Source: DATCKG01 sp036562385 (GTDB lineage Bacteria > Bacillota > Sulfobacillia > Symbiobacteriales > Symbiobacteriaceae). From it: a stretch of 54,133 nucleotides of DNA. The stretch is from NCBI GenBank assembly GCA_036562385.1, contig DATCKG010000015.1, positions 1 through 54,133 of the forward strand, written 5' to 3'. Under the pieces are notes generated by a model. That model was not told where the DNA came from and did not search any database. It saw only the letters and a program-made list of their open reading frames with translations. The first letter of the stretch is position 1, and every line of letters starts with the position of its first letter. Of this stretch, positions 8,101 to 15,890 are shown piece by piece. The position numbers and the translations under genes were made by a program.

Positions 8101-8708
8101 GCCAGCTGCGCAGCCAGTTCCCCGATGATGTCGTTGATCCGCACCAGGTTCTGCTCCGTCTCTGTCAGGCGCCGCTGCGCTTCCCGCTTGCGGCTCTTGT
8201 ACTTGGAGATGCCGGCCGCTTCCTCGAAAATGGCGCGCCGGTCTTCGGGCTTGCTGGACAGGATCTCGTCGATCTTGCCCTGTCCGATGATGGAGTAACT
8301 TTCCTTTCCCAGCCCGGTGTCCATGAACAGGTCCTGCACGTCCTTCAGGCGGCAGGGAACCTGGTTGATGAAATACTCCCCTTCCCCGGAACGGTCCACC
8401 CGGCGAGTGATCATCACCTCGCTGAACCCCACGCCCAGCTTGCCGTCCGAGTTGTCCAGCACCAGGGACACCTGGGCAAAGCCCATGGCCTTCCGCCCGT
8501 CGCTGCCGGCAAAGATCACGTCGGCCATGTTGCTCCCCCGTAGGACCCGGGCGCTCTGTTCGCCCAGCACCCAGCGGATGGCATCGGCTACGTTGGATTT
8601 TCCCGCGCCGTTGGGACCGACCACAGCCGTAATGCCAGGAGTAAATTCCAGCTCCGTCTTTTCCGCGAAGGACTTGAACCCAAACATTTCTAACCGCTTG
8701 AGATACAT
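5124..8708 (-). CDS. smc: Chromosome segregation ATPase SMC
   Basis: This 1194-residue SMC forms the core of the condensin-like complex (with ScpA and ScpB, not seen here) that compacts and segregates the chromosome. The Walker A motif GPNGAGKSN is at residues 31-39, with QGKIDEIL in the N-terminal head. Two long Ala/Glu/Gln/Arg-rich coiled coils flank a globular hinge near residues 510-660 (GYQRGPR, then GGSLGGQAPG). The C-terminal head has LLSGGE and VLDEVEAALDEANVER (Walker B). The ATG at 8708 is chosen for GGGAGG 7 bases upstream and the family-typical MYLKRLEMFGFKSF start. It is followed immediately by the 39-residue membrane gene. Confidence 0.97.
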   Translation of the reverse strand: MYLKRLEMFGFKSFAEKTELEFTPGITAVVGPNGAGKSNVADAIRWVLGEQSARVLRGSNMADVIFAGSDGRKAMGFAQVSLVLDNSDGKLGVGFSEVMITRRVDRSGEGEYFINQVPCRLKDVQDLFMDTGLGKESYSIIGQGKIDEILSSKPEDRRAIFEEAAGISKYKSRKREAQRRLTETEQNLVRINDIIGELAAQLASLKEQAERAEQYQALQGELNRLEIGLLARNLTGVLERLSRQEERNRQLRQRRQELAEQVQACEEAAEVARNLAASLDQELAVIGARLAEATGQLQRAESRLALARQEQAAAEAEGARLDGELATLASKLQALEAEATQLAAKLAAAQQELEAAARELSDREKAHRAATDSVAELLRRTEEHKSRIIDLLQREAEARNAAAAAERSGAEADRRLARLEAERRRAEAEAAAVRSALEAVQAEQQALAAERQQVVETMTALRRAREEADQRLQQLQRQQQALREQLRGASSRLGVIEEMISGFEGYQRGPRTILQAREKGLPFAAEVLGAVAEVIRTEPRLERAIEVALGGGLQYIITATDAGAKQAIEYLKRTHGGRATFLPLNTIRPQLFRPEEERQFAGAPGILGVALDLVRFEERFRPAIAALLGRVLIAEDLDAALALNKRAGMRFRIVTLDGEVLAAGGALTGGSLGGQAPGLLSRQREREELTARIASLRQEIGALEDACRQAAAARDDLEQQIQAESARLQDLDSRIAQAEAKAARLTAESSRWSEALRTFEVEAGEIRREAEEGRETARQRLADWERLRAERSTLEEEVARLGQEVQQRTAVRDQAAQALIAVQVRLAELKEQVRGLGSQRLRLDAERSALEGERSVRQQQRAEAAVRLERALAEIGAAEAEAAEAARARDQAEAERSRVQSRKMEVLEQINARERELRSLRRAQGEVQAHLQEGEVEEARLRAEQEGLTQRLAEQYGVHAAEAPGLALAEEEVAFARTRIQALRDQIRDLGPVNLQAIDEYRSTRERYEFLQQQRADLEEAKASLYRAVAELDKRIKSQFLESFQVVRREFQRVFQELFGGGRADLQLLDESDLLETGVEIIAQPPGKKLQPLSLLSGGERAMTAIALLFALLRVRPAPFVVLDEVEAALDEANVERVARYLKSYAEEGCQFICITHQRGTMEVADTLYGVTMEGNGVSKVVSVRLADVQQEAV

Positions 8709-8853
8709 GGGCAGCCTCCCGTCTGCACACAAAGCAACGCCAGGGCGAAATGGGACGCACCTGGCGCGCCAGCATATGGATATTCCTTTCGACAGCAGGA
8801 GCCCTTTTTCCCTGCCGGGGGACCGTCCCTTGGGGGGCTCAGCACACAGAAGG

Positions 8854-8879
8854 GCCCTGGCCGGAAAGCCGGACAGGGC
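8854..8879 (-). terminator. Probable terminator after spoVS
   Basis: An 11-bp stem with one mismatch (8854-8864 with 8869-8879) has a 4-base loop. On the minus strand it is followed by CCCTTCTGTGTG. The U run is weak, so read-through into smc is likely. Confidence 0.45.
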
Positions 8880-8907
8880 ACATGGGGCGTGAACTTGGAA
8901 ACCACGC

Positions 8908-9168
8908 CTACCGAGGCTCGACGATGAACCGAATCGCCGTGCGTTCCTCGTCCTCGATCATGATCTCGGCAAAGGCTGGAATGGTTACCAAATCAATGCC
9001 ATTGGGAGCTACATAGCCACGAGCAATGGCGATTGCCTTCACAGCCTGATTGACCGCGCCTGCCCCCACCGCCTGAACCTCTGCAGACCCCTTTTCCCGC
9101 ACAACGGCAGCCAGGGCACCTGCCACTGACTTGGGCTTCGATTGTGCTGACACCTTAAGTACTTCCAC
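8908..9168 (-). CDS. spoVS: Stage V sporulation protein S
   Basis: This 86-residue protein of the SpoVS/Alba-like fold begins EVLKVSAQSKPKSVAGALA and ends EERTAIRFIVEPR, the full length of the family. SpoVS is needed for spore coat and septation-stage progression in B. subtilis, where it is transcribed by sigma-H. The GTG start is preceded by GGAGG. It sits between rnc and smc with its own sigma-H-like promoter and a terminator on each side, so it is probably expressed apart from the fab-smc genes. Confidence 0.95.
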   Translation of the reverse strand: MEVLKVSAQSKPKSVAGALAAVVREKGSAEVQAVGAGAVNQAVKAIAIARGYVAPNGIDLVTIPAFAEIMIEDEERTAIRFIVEPR

Positions 9169-9219
9169 GGGACAGCCTCCTCTGACTCAATGGGCGTAGT
9201 GCAATCTATCTATGATGGT

Positions 9220-9246
9220 ATTCGCACTCCGCCGCGATTCTCCTTT
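9220..9246 (-). promoter_or_regulatory. Sigma-H-type promoter of spoVS
   Basis: On the minus strand AAAGGAGAA (9238-9246) and TGCGAAT (9220-9226) are 11 bp apart, close to the sigma-H consensus RnAGGAwWW-N11-12-RnnGAAT. The site ends 52 bp before the spoVS start and downstream of the rnc terminator. Confidence 0.65.
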
Positions 9247-9275
9247 GTGTCACAGGAGTTTTTTTGCGAAGAGTA

Positions 9276-9308
9276 CGGAAAACCCTTCTGCCCACGTGGG
9301 CAGGAGGG
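9276..9308 (-). terminator. Rho-independent terminator after rnc
   Basis: A 12-bp stem with one G-U pair (9283-9294 with 9297-9308) contains the palindrome CTGCCCACGTGGGCAG. On the minus strand it is followed by TTTTCC. It ends the fab-acpP-rnc transcript before spoVS. Confidence 0.8.
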
Positions 9309-9330
9309 ACTTTGCACAGAGCACCGTTCC

Positions 9331-10029
9331 TCACCGGGAAGAGCGACTGTTCAGTTCCTCCAGGGCCCGCTGAGCCGCCTCCTGTTCCGCCTCTTTCTTG
9401 TTGCGGCCCCAGCCGGCTCCAAGCTGCTGCCCTCGGTGGAAGACGCCCACCTGGAACCGCTTGTTGTGGGGCGGTCCCTCCTCCGCGAGCAGCTTGTAGC
9501 ACGGGCCCTCCATGTACTCCCGCTGCAGCCGCTCCTGCAGTTGCGTCTTGTAATCCACCCCCACCTGACCCTTACGGGCTTCGGTGACGATCGGCGCCAG
9601 TTCCCGGAGAATGAAGCGCCGGGCCGCTTCCAGTCCGCCGTCCAGAAAAATCGCCCCTGCAATGGCCTCGAAGGCGTCTGCCAGCGTGGAATCCCGATTG
9701 CGGCCGGTGACCGTCTCTCCCTTGCCGAACCGCATGAACTCCCCGATGCGCAGGGCACGGGCCCGGCTGGCCAGCGAAGGCTCACACACCACCGCCGCCC
9801 GCAGTTTGGTCAACTCCCCTTCCGGGAGATCCGGAAACTGTTCAAACAGGTACTGGGCCACCACCATGCCCACCACCGCGTCACCCAGAAACTCCAACCG
9901 CTCGTTGCTCCGTGCCCGTGCGTTTTCGTTGGCAAAGGTGGTGTGAGTCAGCGCCTCCAGCAGCAGTTCCTCCCGCTGAAAGCGGTAGCCCAATACCTCT
10001 TCGGCCCATGCCGCCAAAGCCGGATCCAT
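9331..10029 (-). CDS. rnc: Ribonuclease III
   Basis: This 232-residue double-strand-specific endoribonuclease processes rRNA precursors and structured mRNAs. The catalytic signature NERLEFLGDAV is in the N-terminal half and a second acidic cluster (DAFEAIAGAIFLD) follows. The C-terminal third is a double-stranded RNA-binding domain (DYKTQLQERLQ to GRNKKEAEQEAAQRAL). The ATG at 10029 is chosen because GGAGG lies about 10 bases upstream; the longer frame to 10107 lacks one. The fab-acpP-rnc-smc-ftsY order is common in Firmicutes. Confidence 0.95.
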   Translation of the reverse strand: MDPALAAWAEEVLGYRFQREELLLEALTHTTFANENARARSNERLEFLGDAVVGMVVAQYLFEQFPDLPEGELTKLRAAVVCEPSLASRARALRIGEFMRFGKGETVTGRNRDSTLADAFEAIAGAIFLDGGLEAARRFILRELAPIVTEARKGQVGVDYKTQLQERLQREYMEGPCYKLLAEEGPPHNKRFQVGVFHRGQQLGAGWGRNKKEAEQEAAQRALEELNSRSSR

Positions 10030-10128
10030 AAGGCTGCTACCTCCGCCTTCGGATATGAAACAGGTCCCGCACCGACGCCACAACCGGGCGGCGTCACGGG
10101 ACCTCATCTGCTTCGAGGAGAACGATGA

Positions 10129-10371
10129 TTACCTGTGCTCCTTGATATAGCGAACGGCGTCCGCTACGGTCTGGATCTTCTCGGCGTCCTCGTCGGGCAC
10201 CTCGATCTCAAACTCCTCCTCCAGCGCCATAATCAGTTCCACGATATCCAGTGAATCCGCGCCGAGGTCCTCGATGAAGGAGGCGTCCGGAGTCACATCA
10301 TCTTCGTCCACGCTCAGCTGATCAACAATAATGGCCTTTACCTTCTCAAAGATCGGATCGTGGCTGGCCAT
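10129..10371 (-). CDS. acpP: Acyl carrier protein
   Basis: This 80-residue acidic helical protein carries fatty acyl intermediates on a 4'-phosphopantetheine arm attached to Ser in the motif GADSLDIVELIMALEEEF. Length and sequence are typical. It is part of the fab run between fabG and rnc. No fabF lies next to it, although fabF follows acpP in many relatives. Confidence 0.97.
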   Translation of the reverse strand: MASHDPIFEKVKAIIVDQLSVDEDDVTPDASFIEDLGADSLDIVELIMALEEEFEIEVPDEDAEKIQTVADAVRYIKEHR

Positions 10372-10413
10372 GGGGTTTCACCTCCTCCCAAACCGGGTCT
10401 CTATCTACCAGGA

Positions 10414-11160
10414 TTAATGCATGGAGAGGCCGCCGTCCACTGCCAGCGTCTGTCCGGTGATGTAATCTCCCCCCGGGCCAGCGAGAAAAACGACCGCTGC
10501 TGCCACGTCCTCCGGCTTGCCGAACCGCTGCAGAGGAATCTGCTGGAGGTAGGCCTGTCGCTGGGCTTCATTCAGTTCCAGCAACATGCCCGCCTCAATC
10601 GGTCCCGGGGCGACGCAGTTGACGGTGATGCCCCGGCTCCCCAGCTCCCTGGCGGCCGCCCGGGTCAGCCCGATCACCCCCGCCTTGGCGGCAGAATAGT
10701 TGACCTGGCCTGCTACACCCATCAGGCCGCTGACGGAGCCGATGTTGATGATTCGGCCATACCGGGCCTTCAGCATCGGTCTGGACACTGCCTTGATGCA
10801 CAGGAACATGCTTTTCAGGTTGGTATTGAGGACCGCGTCCCAGTCCTCCTCTTTCATCCGCATCAGCAGCATGTCCCGGGTGATGCCGGCATTATTGACC
10901 AGGATGTCCACCTGGCCGAAATGCTCCAGAGCGGCATGAACCAGCGCCTCTGCACCCTCGGCGGTGCTGACATCCGCCTGGACGGCCACCGCCCGGGCGC
11001 CCTGGTCCGTCAGCGTCCGGACCAGTTCTTCTGCACCGGCGGCGTTCCGGTGGTAGTTGACCACCACCGCGGCGCCTTCTGCCGCAAGCCCAGCGGCAAT
11101 CGCCCTTCCCAGTGCACCGGAAGCACCGGTTACAATTGCCACCCGATTGGCTAGGACCAT
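10414..11160 (-). CDS. fabG: 3-oxoacyl-[ACP] reductase
   Basis: This 248-residue short-chain dehydrogenase makes the NADPH-dependent reduction of 3-oxoacyl-ACP in the elongation cycle. The Rossmann motif TGASGALGRAIA is near residue 10, NNAG follows, and the catalytic Ser-Tyr-Lys set is in IGSVSGLMGVAGQVNYSAAK. The C-terminal GQTLAVDGG is typical. The ATG at 11160 directly follows the fabD stop and has GGGAGGG upstream; a longer frame to 11220 is not used. Confidence 0.95.
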   Translation of the reverse strand: MVLANRVAIVTGASGALGRAIAAGLAAEGAAVVVNYHRNAAGAEELVRTLTDQGARAVAVQADVSTAEGAEALVHAALEHFGQVDILVNNAGITRDMLLMRMKEEDWDAVLNTNLKSMFLCIKAVSRPMLKARYGRIINIGSVSGLMGVAGQVNYSAAKAGVIGLTRAAARELGSRGITVNCVAPGPIEAGMLLELNEAQRQAYLQQIPLQRFGKPEDVAAAVVFLAGPGGDYITGQTLAVDGGLSMH

Positions 11161-11161
11161 A

Positions 11162-12106
11162 TTAGCAGACCCTCCCACAGGAATCAAGGACTTTGGCCAG
11201 GGACCGGGCGTCCTCCACATTGAAGACCTTCAAGTTCTTGTCAATCTTCTTTACGAATCCCGCCAGGTGACGGGAAGGGCCTACCTCGACGAAGATCTCC
11301 ACCCCGTCGGCGGCCATGCGGCGGACAGACTCCTCCCACCGCACCGGCATGTGCACCTGCTTCACCAGCAGGGATCGTAATTCCGCTGCGGTGCGGACGT
11401 AATCCGCGGTGACGTTGGAGACCACCGGGATTTGCGGATCGCGGAGGGTCACCCCGGCCAGCACCCCCTCCAGCATCTCGCCGGCCCGGGTCAGGAGCCT
11501 GGAGTGGAAGGGCGCGGTAACCGAGAGCCGCACCGCCTTGCCGCCAGCCTCCTTGGCCAGTTCCATCACCCGGTCCACCGCCGGATTGTGGCCGGAGACG
11601 ACCACCTGTCCGGGGCAGTTGTAGTTGGCCCCCTGCACCGTCAGCCCCGTCTCCTTCCCTGCCCGCCGGCAGAGTTCCTCCACCACCTCCGTGGGCAGCC
11701 CCAAGATGGCGGCCATGCCGCCCACCCCCAGGGGAACCGCCTCCTGCATAAAAATCCCCCGCTGCCTCACCAGGGGCACGGCCTCCCGAAAGTCCAGGCT
11801 GCCGGCGGCCACCAGGGCCGAGTACTCACCCAGGGAAAGGCCCGCCACCACATCCGGTTTCAGCCCCGCCTGGGTCAGGAGGGTCAGGCACGCCACCGAT
11901 ACGGTCAGGATCGCCGGCTGCTGGTTGGCCGTCTTCTTCAGTTCCAGTTCCGGCCCCTCCCAGCAGAGCCGGGTCAGGTCGAACCCCAGCACCTCGTTGG
12001 CTGTCTCGAAGACCCGGGCGGCCTCCGGAAACTGCTCGGCCAGATCCCGCCCCATTCCCACGTACTGGGCTCCCTGTCCGGGAAACATGAAGGCCACCTT
12101 GGCCAC
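11162..12106 (-). CDS. fabD: Malonyl-CoA:ACP transacylase
   Basis: This 314-residue enzyme loads malonyl groups onto ACP. The N-terminal FPGQGAQYVGMG loop, the nucleophile elbow GLSLGEYSAL (Ser near 91), the conserved Arg region (LVRQRG) and the catalytic His in APFHSRLL are present. The GTG at 12106 is chosen for the GGGGGAGAG stretch just upstream and the family-typical AKVAFMFPGQG start. It lies between degV and fabG. Confidence 0.95.
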   Translation of the reverse strand: MAKVAFMFPGQGAQYVGMGRDLAEQFPEAARVFETANEVLGFDLTRLCWEGPELELKKTANQQPAILTVSVACLTLLTQAGLKPDVVAGLSLGEYSALVAAGSLDFREAVPLVRQRGIFMQEAVPLGVGGMAAILGLPTEVVEELCRRAGKETGLTVQGANYNCPGQVVVSGHNPAVDRVMELAKEAGGKAVRLSVTAPFHSRLLTRAGEMLEGVLAGVTLRDPQIPVVSNVTADYVRTAAELRSLLVKQVHMPVRWEESVRRMAADGVEIFVEVGPSRHLAGFVKKIDKNLKVFNVEDARSLAKVLDSCGRVC

Positions 12107-12160
12107 GGTCTCTCCCCCACCCTCTTTCTGCAGATTGCCGCAGCCCGTCCCCATGGGGGA

Positions 12161-13006
12161 CTAGACCGCGTAGAACGCAAACCCGATGGTACCGGGCCCG
12201 GCATGGGCGGCGATGATCGGCCCGATGGGGCAGACCAGGGGCGCTTCCACCTGATAGATCTCCCGGGCCGCCTCCAGCCACCGGGCTGCCTCGTCCGGGG
12301 CCTCGGCGTACAGCACCGCCATCCGGACCCGGGACCCCGGGGGCACCCGCTCCTGCATCAGCTGCAACGTGCGGGGCAGCACCCGGGCCTTCCCACGGAC
12401 CTTTTCCAGCGGCGCCACGACCCCTTCCCGGTCCACCTGCAGGATGGGCTTGACGCCCAGCAGGCTCCCCAGCAAGGCCTGCGCCTTGCCGATCCTTCCG
12501 TTCCGCTGCAGAAACTCCAGGGTGTCCAGGGTAAAGAAAACGTGCATCCGGCTGCAGATCTCCTGAAGGCGCGGCAGGATCTCCGCTGCGCTGCGGCCTT
12601 CCCGGGCCAGCCGGGCGGCCTCCAGGACCACCAGCCCTGTGCCGGCGGAGGCGCTGCGGGTGTCCAGCAGGGTAATCCGCGCCTCCGGCAGCATCCCCGC
12701 CGCCACCTGGGCCGAGGCGATGGTACCGGAAAGCTGACCGGAGATGTGGATGGAGAGAATCTCGTCCCCCTGCTCCGCCAACCGGCGGTACACCTCCAGA
12801 AAGTCGCCCGGAGACGGCTGGGCGGTCCGGGGATGGTGCGGGCTGCTGCGCAGGATTCGCCAAAAGCCGGCCGCGTCGATATCCACGCCGTCCTTGTACG
12901 AGTCGGGTCCGAAGTGGACCGTCAGGGGCACCATCTCGATGCCGAAGGCTTCCCGCACCGGAGCGGGAAGGTCGGCGGTACTGTCGGTCACGATGCGAAC
13001 TCCCAC
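12161..13006 (-). CDS. DegV-family fatty-acid-binding protein (FakB-like) inside the fab operon
   Basis: This 281-residue DegV protein has the family start RIVTDSTADLP, the STADLP loop, SIHISGQLSGT and LDTRSASAGTG segments, and the C-terminal GPIIAAHAGPGTIG. DegV/FakB proteins bind a fatty acid and present it to the kinase FakA, which makes acyl phosphate for PlsX/PlsY-type lipid synthesis. GGAGGGG lies 6 bases before the GTG at 13006. It sits between fabH and fabD, where many Firmicutes carry fabK. A fakA homologue is at 47222. The link to exogenous or recycled fatty acids is inference from context. Confidence 0.9.
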   Translation of the reverse strand: MGVRIVTDSTADLPAPVREAFGIEMVPLTVHFGPDSYKDGVDIDAAGFWRILRSSPHHPRTAQPSPGDFLEVYRRLAEQGDEILSIHISGQLSGTIASAQVAAGMLPEARITLLDTRSASAGTGLVVLEAARLAREGRSAAEILPRLQEICSRMHVFFTLDTLEFLQRNGRIGKAQALLGSLLGVKPILQVDREGVVAPLEKVRGKARVLPRTLQLMQERVPPGSRVRMAVLYAEAPDEAARWLEAAREIYQVEAPLVCPIGPIIAAHAGPGTIGFAFYAV

Positions 13007-13017
13007 GCAGTCCCCTC

Positions 13018-14010
13018 CTATTTCCCCCAGCGTAGGGCTACTGCCCCCCAAGTAAGCCCGGCTCCGAAGGAGACCAACACCAGGTTCTGGCCGTCCCGCA
13101 GCCGGCCGGTTTCCAACGCCTCCGCCAGCGCCAGCGGGATGCTGGCCGACGAGGTGTTGCCATAGCGGTCGACGTTGATCACCACTTTCTCCGGACCGAT
13201 GTTCAGCCGCTTCATGGCGCTCTCGATGATCCGGATGTTGGCCTGATGGGGCACCAGCAGGTCGATCTGCTCCGGCGAAAGCCCCGCCTTCTCCAGCACC
13301 TGCATGGTGGCCTCGTTCATCACCCGGACCGCAAACCGGTAGACCTCCGGTCCGTTCATCCGGATGTAGTGCAGCCGCCGCTCCACCGTCTCATGGGAGG
13401 CCGGCATCCGGGAGCCTCCGGCGGGGATCATCAGCAGCGACCCGCCCTCGCCCTCCGCCCCCAGGACCGAGGCCAGGATGCCCTTGCCCGGTGATACCGG
13501 CTGCAGCACCGCGGCGCCGGCACCGTCCCCGAAGAGGACGCAGGTGGTGCGGTCCTCCCAGTCCACCACCTTGGAAAGCATCTCGACGCCGATCACCAGG
13601 GCACAGTCGTACAGCCCGGTGGCGATGGTCTGCTGGGCCATCACCAGACCGTACAGCCACCCGGGGCACGCCGCGGCCAGGTCGAAGGCTGCGGCCCGGC
13701 GGGCGCCCAGCGCCGCCTGGACCAGACAGGCCGTGGACGGAAAGGGCATATCCGGCGTAACGGTGCCCACGATGATCAGGTCGATCTGTTCCGGCGTCAC
13801 CCCGGCCATTTCCATGGCCTTCCGGGCCGCCGCGACGGCATAGTCCGAACTGGCCTCCCCCGGTTCGGCGATCCGCCGCTCCCGGATCCCGGTCCGGGTC
13901 CGGATCCATTCATCGGAGGTATCCACCCGCTGCTCCAGCTCGGCGTTGGTCAGTACCCGCTGGGGCACCGCCGTTCCGATTCCGGTAATCCCGACGGACC
14001 GCAGGGACAT
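13018..14010 (-). CDS. fabH: 3-oxoacyl-[ACP] synthase III
   Basis: This 330-residue enzyme starts fatty acid synthesis by condensing acyl-CoA with malonyl-ACP. The catalytic triad is visible: Cys115 in LAAACPGWLYGL, His in LVPHQANIRI and Asn in RYGNTSSASIP. The family-typical TSDEWIRTRTGIRERR is near residue 31. It follows plsX by 12 bp and precedes degV. The chain is full length. Confidence 0.96.
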   Translation of the reverse strand: MSLRSVGITGIGTAVPQRVLTNAELEQRVDTSDEWIRTRTGIRERRIAEPGEASSDYAVAAARKAMEMAGVTPEQIDLIIVGTVTPDMPFPSTACLVQAALGARRAAAFDLAAACPGWLYGLVMAQQTIATGLYDCALVIGVEMLSKVVDWEDRTTCVLFGDGAGAAVLQPVSPGKGILASVLGAEGEGGSLLMIPAGGSRMPASHETVERRLHYIRMNGPEVYRFAVRVMNEATMQVLEKAGLSPEQIDLLVPHQANIRIIESAMKRLNIGPEKVVINVDRYGNTSSASIPLALAEALETGRLRDGQNLVLVSFGAGLTWGAVALRWGK

Positions 14011-14022
14011 GTACCCTCCCCC

Positions 14023-15036
14023 TTACGACTTGGCCTGTACCGCCTGGCATGCCTCCAGGGCGGCGCTGAGCTTTTCGATCACCCGCCCCTCCAGGGCGGC
14101 CTTCATCACCCGGATGCCGCTTTTGATCCCCTTGGCATCCGAGGAGCCATGGCACTTGACCACCGGGGCCTTCAAGCCCAGCAGCAGGGCCCCGCCGTAC
14201 TCGGTGTAGTCAAACTTTTTGGCAAACTGTTTCAGGGCCGGTTTGACCAGGAGCGCCCCCAGGGTGGAGACCGGCGTGCTGGTCATGGCGCCCTTCAGCA
14301 GCTTCATGAGCGCCAGGCTGACCCCTTCGTAGGTCTTCAGCAGCACGTTGCCGGCAAAGCCCTCGGTGACCACCACATCGGTCTTGCCAAAGGGCACGTC
14401 CCGGGCCTCGATGTTGCCGGCGAAATGAATGCCCGGCGTGGCCTTCAGAAGCTGGTAGGTCGCCTTGGTCAGGGCATTGCCCTTCTCTTCCTCCGTGCCG
14501 TTGTTCAGCAGCGAAATCCGGGGGTTGGCAATGCCCAGCACCTCCCGGGCGTACACGTGTCCCATCAGGGCAAACTGGACCAGCCATTCGGGCCGCGCGT
14601 CCACCGTAGCCCCCACATCCAGCACGAAGATCGGCCGCTCCGCAGTGGGCATGACCGTGCCGAGGGCCGGGCGGTCGATCCCCTTCATCCGCCCGATCCC
14701 CAGGGTGCCGATGACCACCAGGGCGCCGGTGGAACCGGCGCTCACCATCGCATCCGCCTGGCCTTCCTTCACCAGCCGGGCCGCCACCACCATGGAAGCG
14801 TCCTTCTTGGTGCGGAAAGCCCGGGCGGGCTCGTCGTGGGTGGTGATCACCTCCGACGCGTGGTGCACCGTAATCCCCGGGGGCAGGCCGCCGTGTTTGG
14901 CCGCCTCCGCCCGGATCCGTTCCTCCTGGCCCACCAAGATGACCTCAATGCCCCATTCCCGAACTGCTTCGATAGCTCCCTGCACTTCTGCAGCGGGCGC
15001 GTTGTCGCTGCCCATGGCATCAACTGCGATCCGCAA
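14023..15036 (-). CDS. plsX: Acyl-ACP:phosphate acyltransferase PlsX
   Basis: This 337-residue enzyme makes acyl phosphate from acyl-ACP for phosphatidic acid synthesis. The start RIAVDAMGSDNAP, the SAGSTGALV glycine loop and the late EGFAGNVLLKT are characteristic. The TTG start at 15036 lies 17 bases inside fapR, with GGGAGG upstream, so the two genes are translationally coupled. The fapR-plsX-fab order is the usual Firmicute lipid operon. Confidence 0.95.
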   Translation of the reverse strand: MRIAVDAMGSDNAPAAEVQGAIEAVREWGIEVILVGQEERIRAEAAKHGGLPPGITVHHASEVITTHDEPARAFRTKKDASMVVAARLVKEGQADAMVSAGSTGALVVIGTLGIGRMKGIDRPALGTVMPTAERPIFVLDVGATVDARPEWLVQFALMGHVYAREVLGIANPRISLLNNGTEEEKGNALTKATYQLLKATPGIHFAGNIEARDVPFGKTDVVVTEGFAGNVLLKTYEGVSLALMKLLKGAMTSTPVSTLGALLVKPALKQFAKKFDYTEYGGALLLGLKAPVVKCHGSSDAKGIKSGIRVMKAALEGRVIEKLSAALEACQAVQAKS

Positions 15037-15619
15037 CCTTGTCGCCTCCCGGGACCCGGGACGGGTCTACTACGAACACCGAGAACTTGCCGCGAAACAC
15101 CTTTTCCGTTCCGACCTGGGTCTCCACCAGCACCACGTACTGCGAGCGCCGGCGGCGGATCACCTCACCCTTGGCGATCAGCCGCTCGCCCACCGTCACC
15201 GGCCGCTTGAATTTCACGTTGGCCAGACCGGTGAGCACCACGCTGGCGTCGATCAGGGCGATGGCCAGGGATTCCGCCTGCGCAAAGATGTACTGCCCCC
15301 GTACGACCCGGCTCCGCTCAAAAACCATCTCCTCTGTGGTCTCCAGAATGGAGATGCCCCGCTCTCCCAGCTTGATATCGATCAGTTCACCGACGATCTC
15401 CTTGACGCCCATGGACCGGACCACGCCGTAGGTGCGCTCCGCCAGCGACTTGGTCCGCTCCCGCATCTCGGGGATCCCCAGGGCCATCCGGTCCAGCCGG
15501 ATGGTCTGCACGCTGACGCCAAAGATCTTGGCGAGCTCCTCATCACTGAGAAAGGGGTTTTCGCGGATCTTCTCCTGCAGTTGCATCTGCCGCTGCTGCT
15601 TCTTCAGGCTTGAACTCAT
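15020..15619 (-). CDS. fapR: Malonyl-CoA-responsive lipid regulator FapR
   Basis: This 199-residue repressor controls membrane lipid genes and is released from DNA by malonyl-CoA or malonyl-ACP. An N-terminal helix-turn-helix (FLSDEELAKIFGVSVQTIRLDR) precedes a hot-dog fold effector domain (residues about 70-185). A near-consensus FapR box overlaps the promoter just upstream, so the operon is predicted to be autoregulated. The last 17 bases overlap plsX. Confidence 0.95.
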   Translation of the reverse strand: MSSSLKKQQRQMQLQEKIRENPFLSDEELAKIFGVSVQTIRLDRMALGIPEMRERTKSLAERTYGVVRSMGVKEIVGELIDIKLGERGISILETTEEMVFERSRVVRGQYIFAQAESLAIALIDASVVLTGLANVKFKRPVTVGERLIAKGEVIRRRRSQYVVLVETQVGTEKVFRGKFSVFVVDPSRVPGGDKVADRS

Positions 15620-15695
15620 GCGATCACCTCGCCGGCAGGCGGTTCCCTGTCATCGGCAGGCCGTGGAGAGACTGGCCAGATGCTAGAACGTGGTT

Positions 15696-15740
15696 TTAGT
15701 ACCTGGTCGTAAGTATACCGGGGGCCCGTGCCCTTTGCAA
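15696..15740 (-). promoter_or_regulatory. fapR operon promoter with FapR operator
   Basis: On the minus strand TTGCAA (15735-15740) and TATACT (15712-15717) are exactly 17 bp apart. The FapR box lies at 15696-15712 (plus-strand reading TTAGTACCTGGTCGTAA), overlapping the -10 edge and the expected start site. It matches the published consensus TTAGTACCWGGTACTAA closely. Repression of fapR-plsX-fab genes by their own FapR is strongly suggested. Confidence 0.85.
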
Positions 15741-15857
15741 GCGCTTCCTGCGAAAACATGGCCTTCCTGGTACCGAAAGGATGGCGGAGACCGGCAGGCC
15801 GGCGGGCTCTGCCGGTCCTTCGTCGGAATTGACCGTTCTTCCCTGTACGGTCTAGAA

Positions 15858-15885
15858 TTGTGATAATTAAGGACCGTGATATGAT
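15858..15885 (+). promoter_or_regulatory. Promoter of the nadABC operon
   Basis: TTGTGA (15858-15863) and TATGAT (15880-15885) are 16 bp apart. They precede a leader of about 65 bases before nadA. Confidence 0.5.
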
Positions 15886-15890
15886 ACAGG

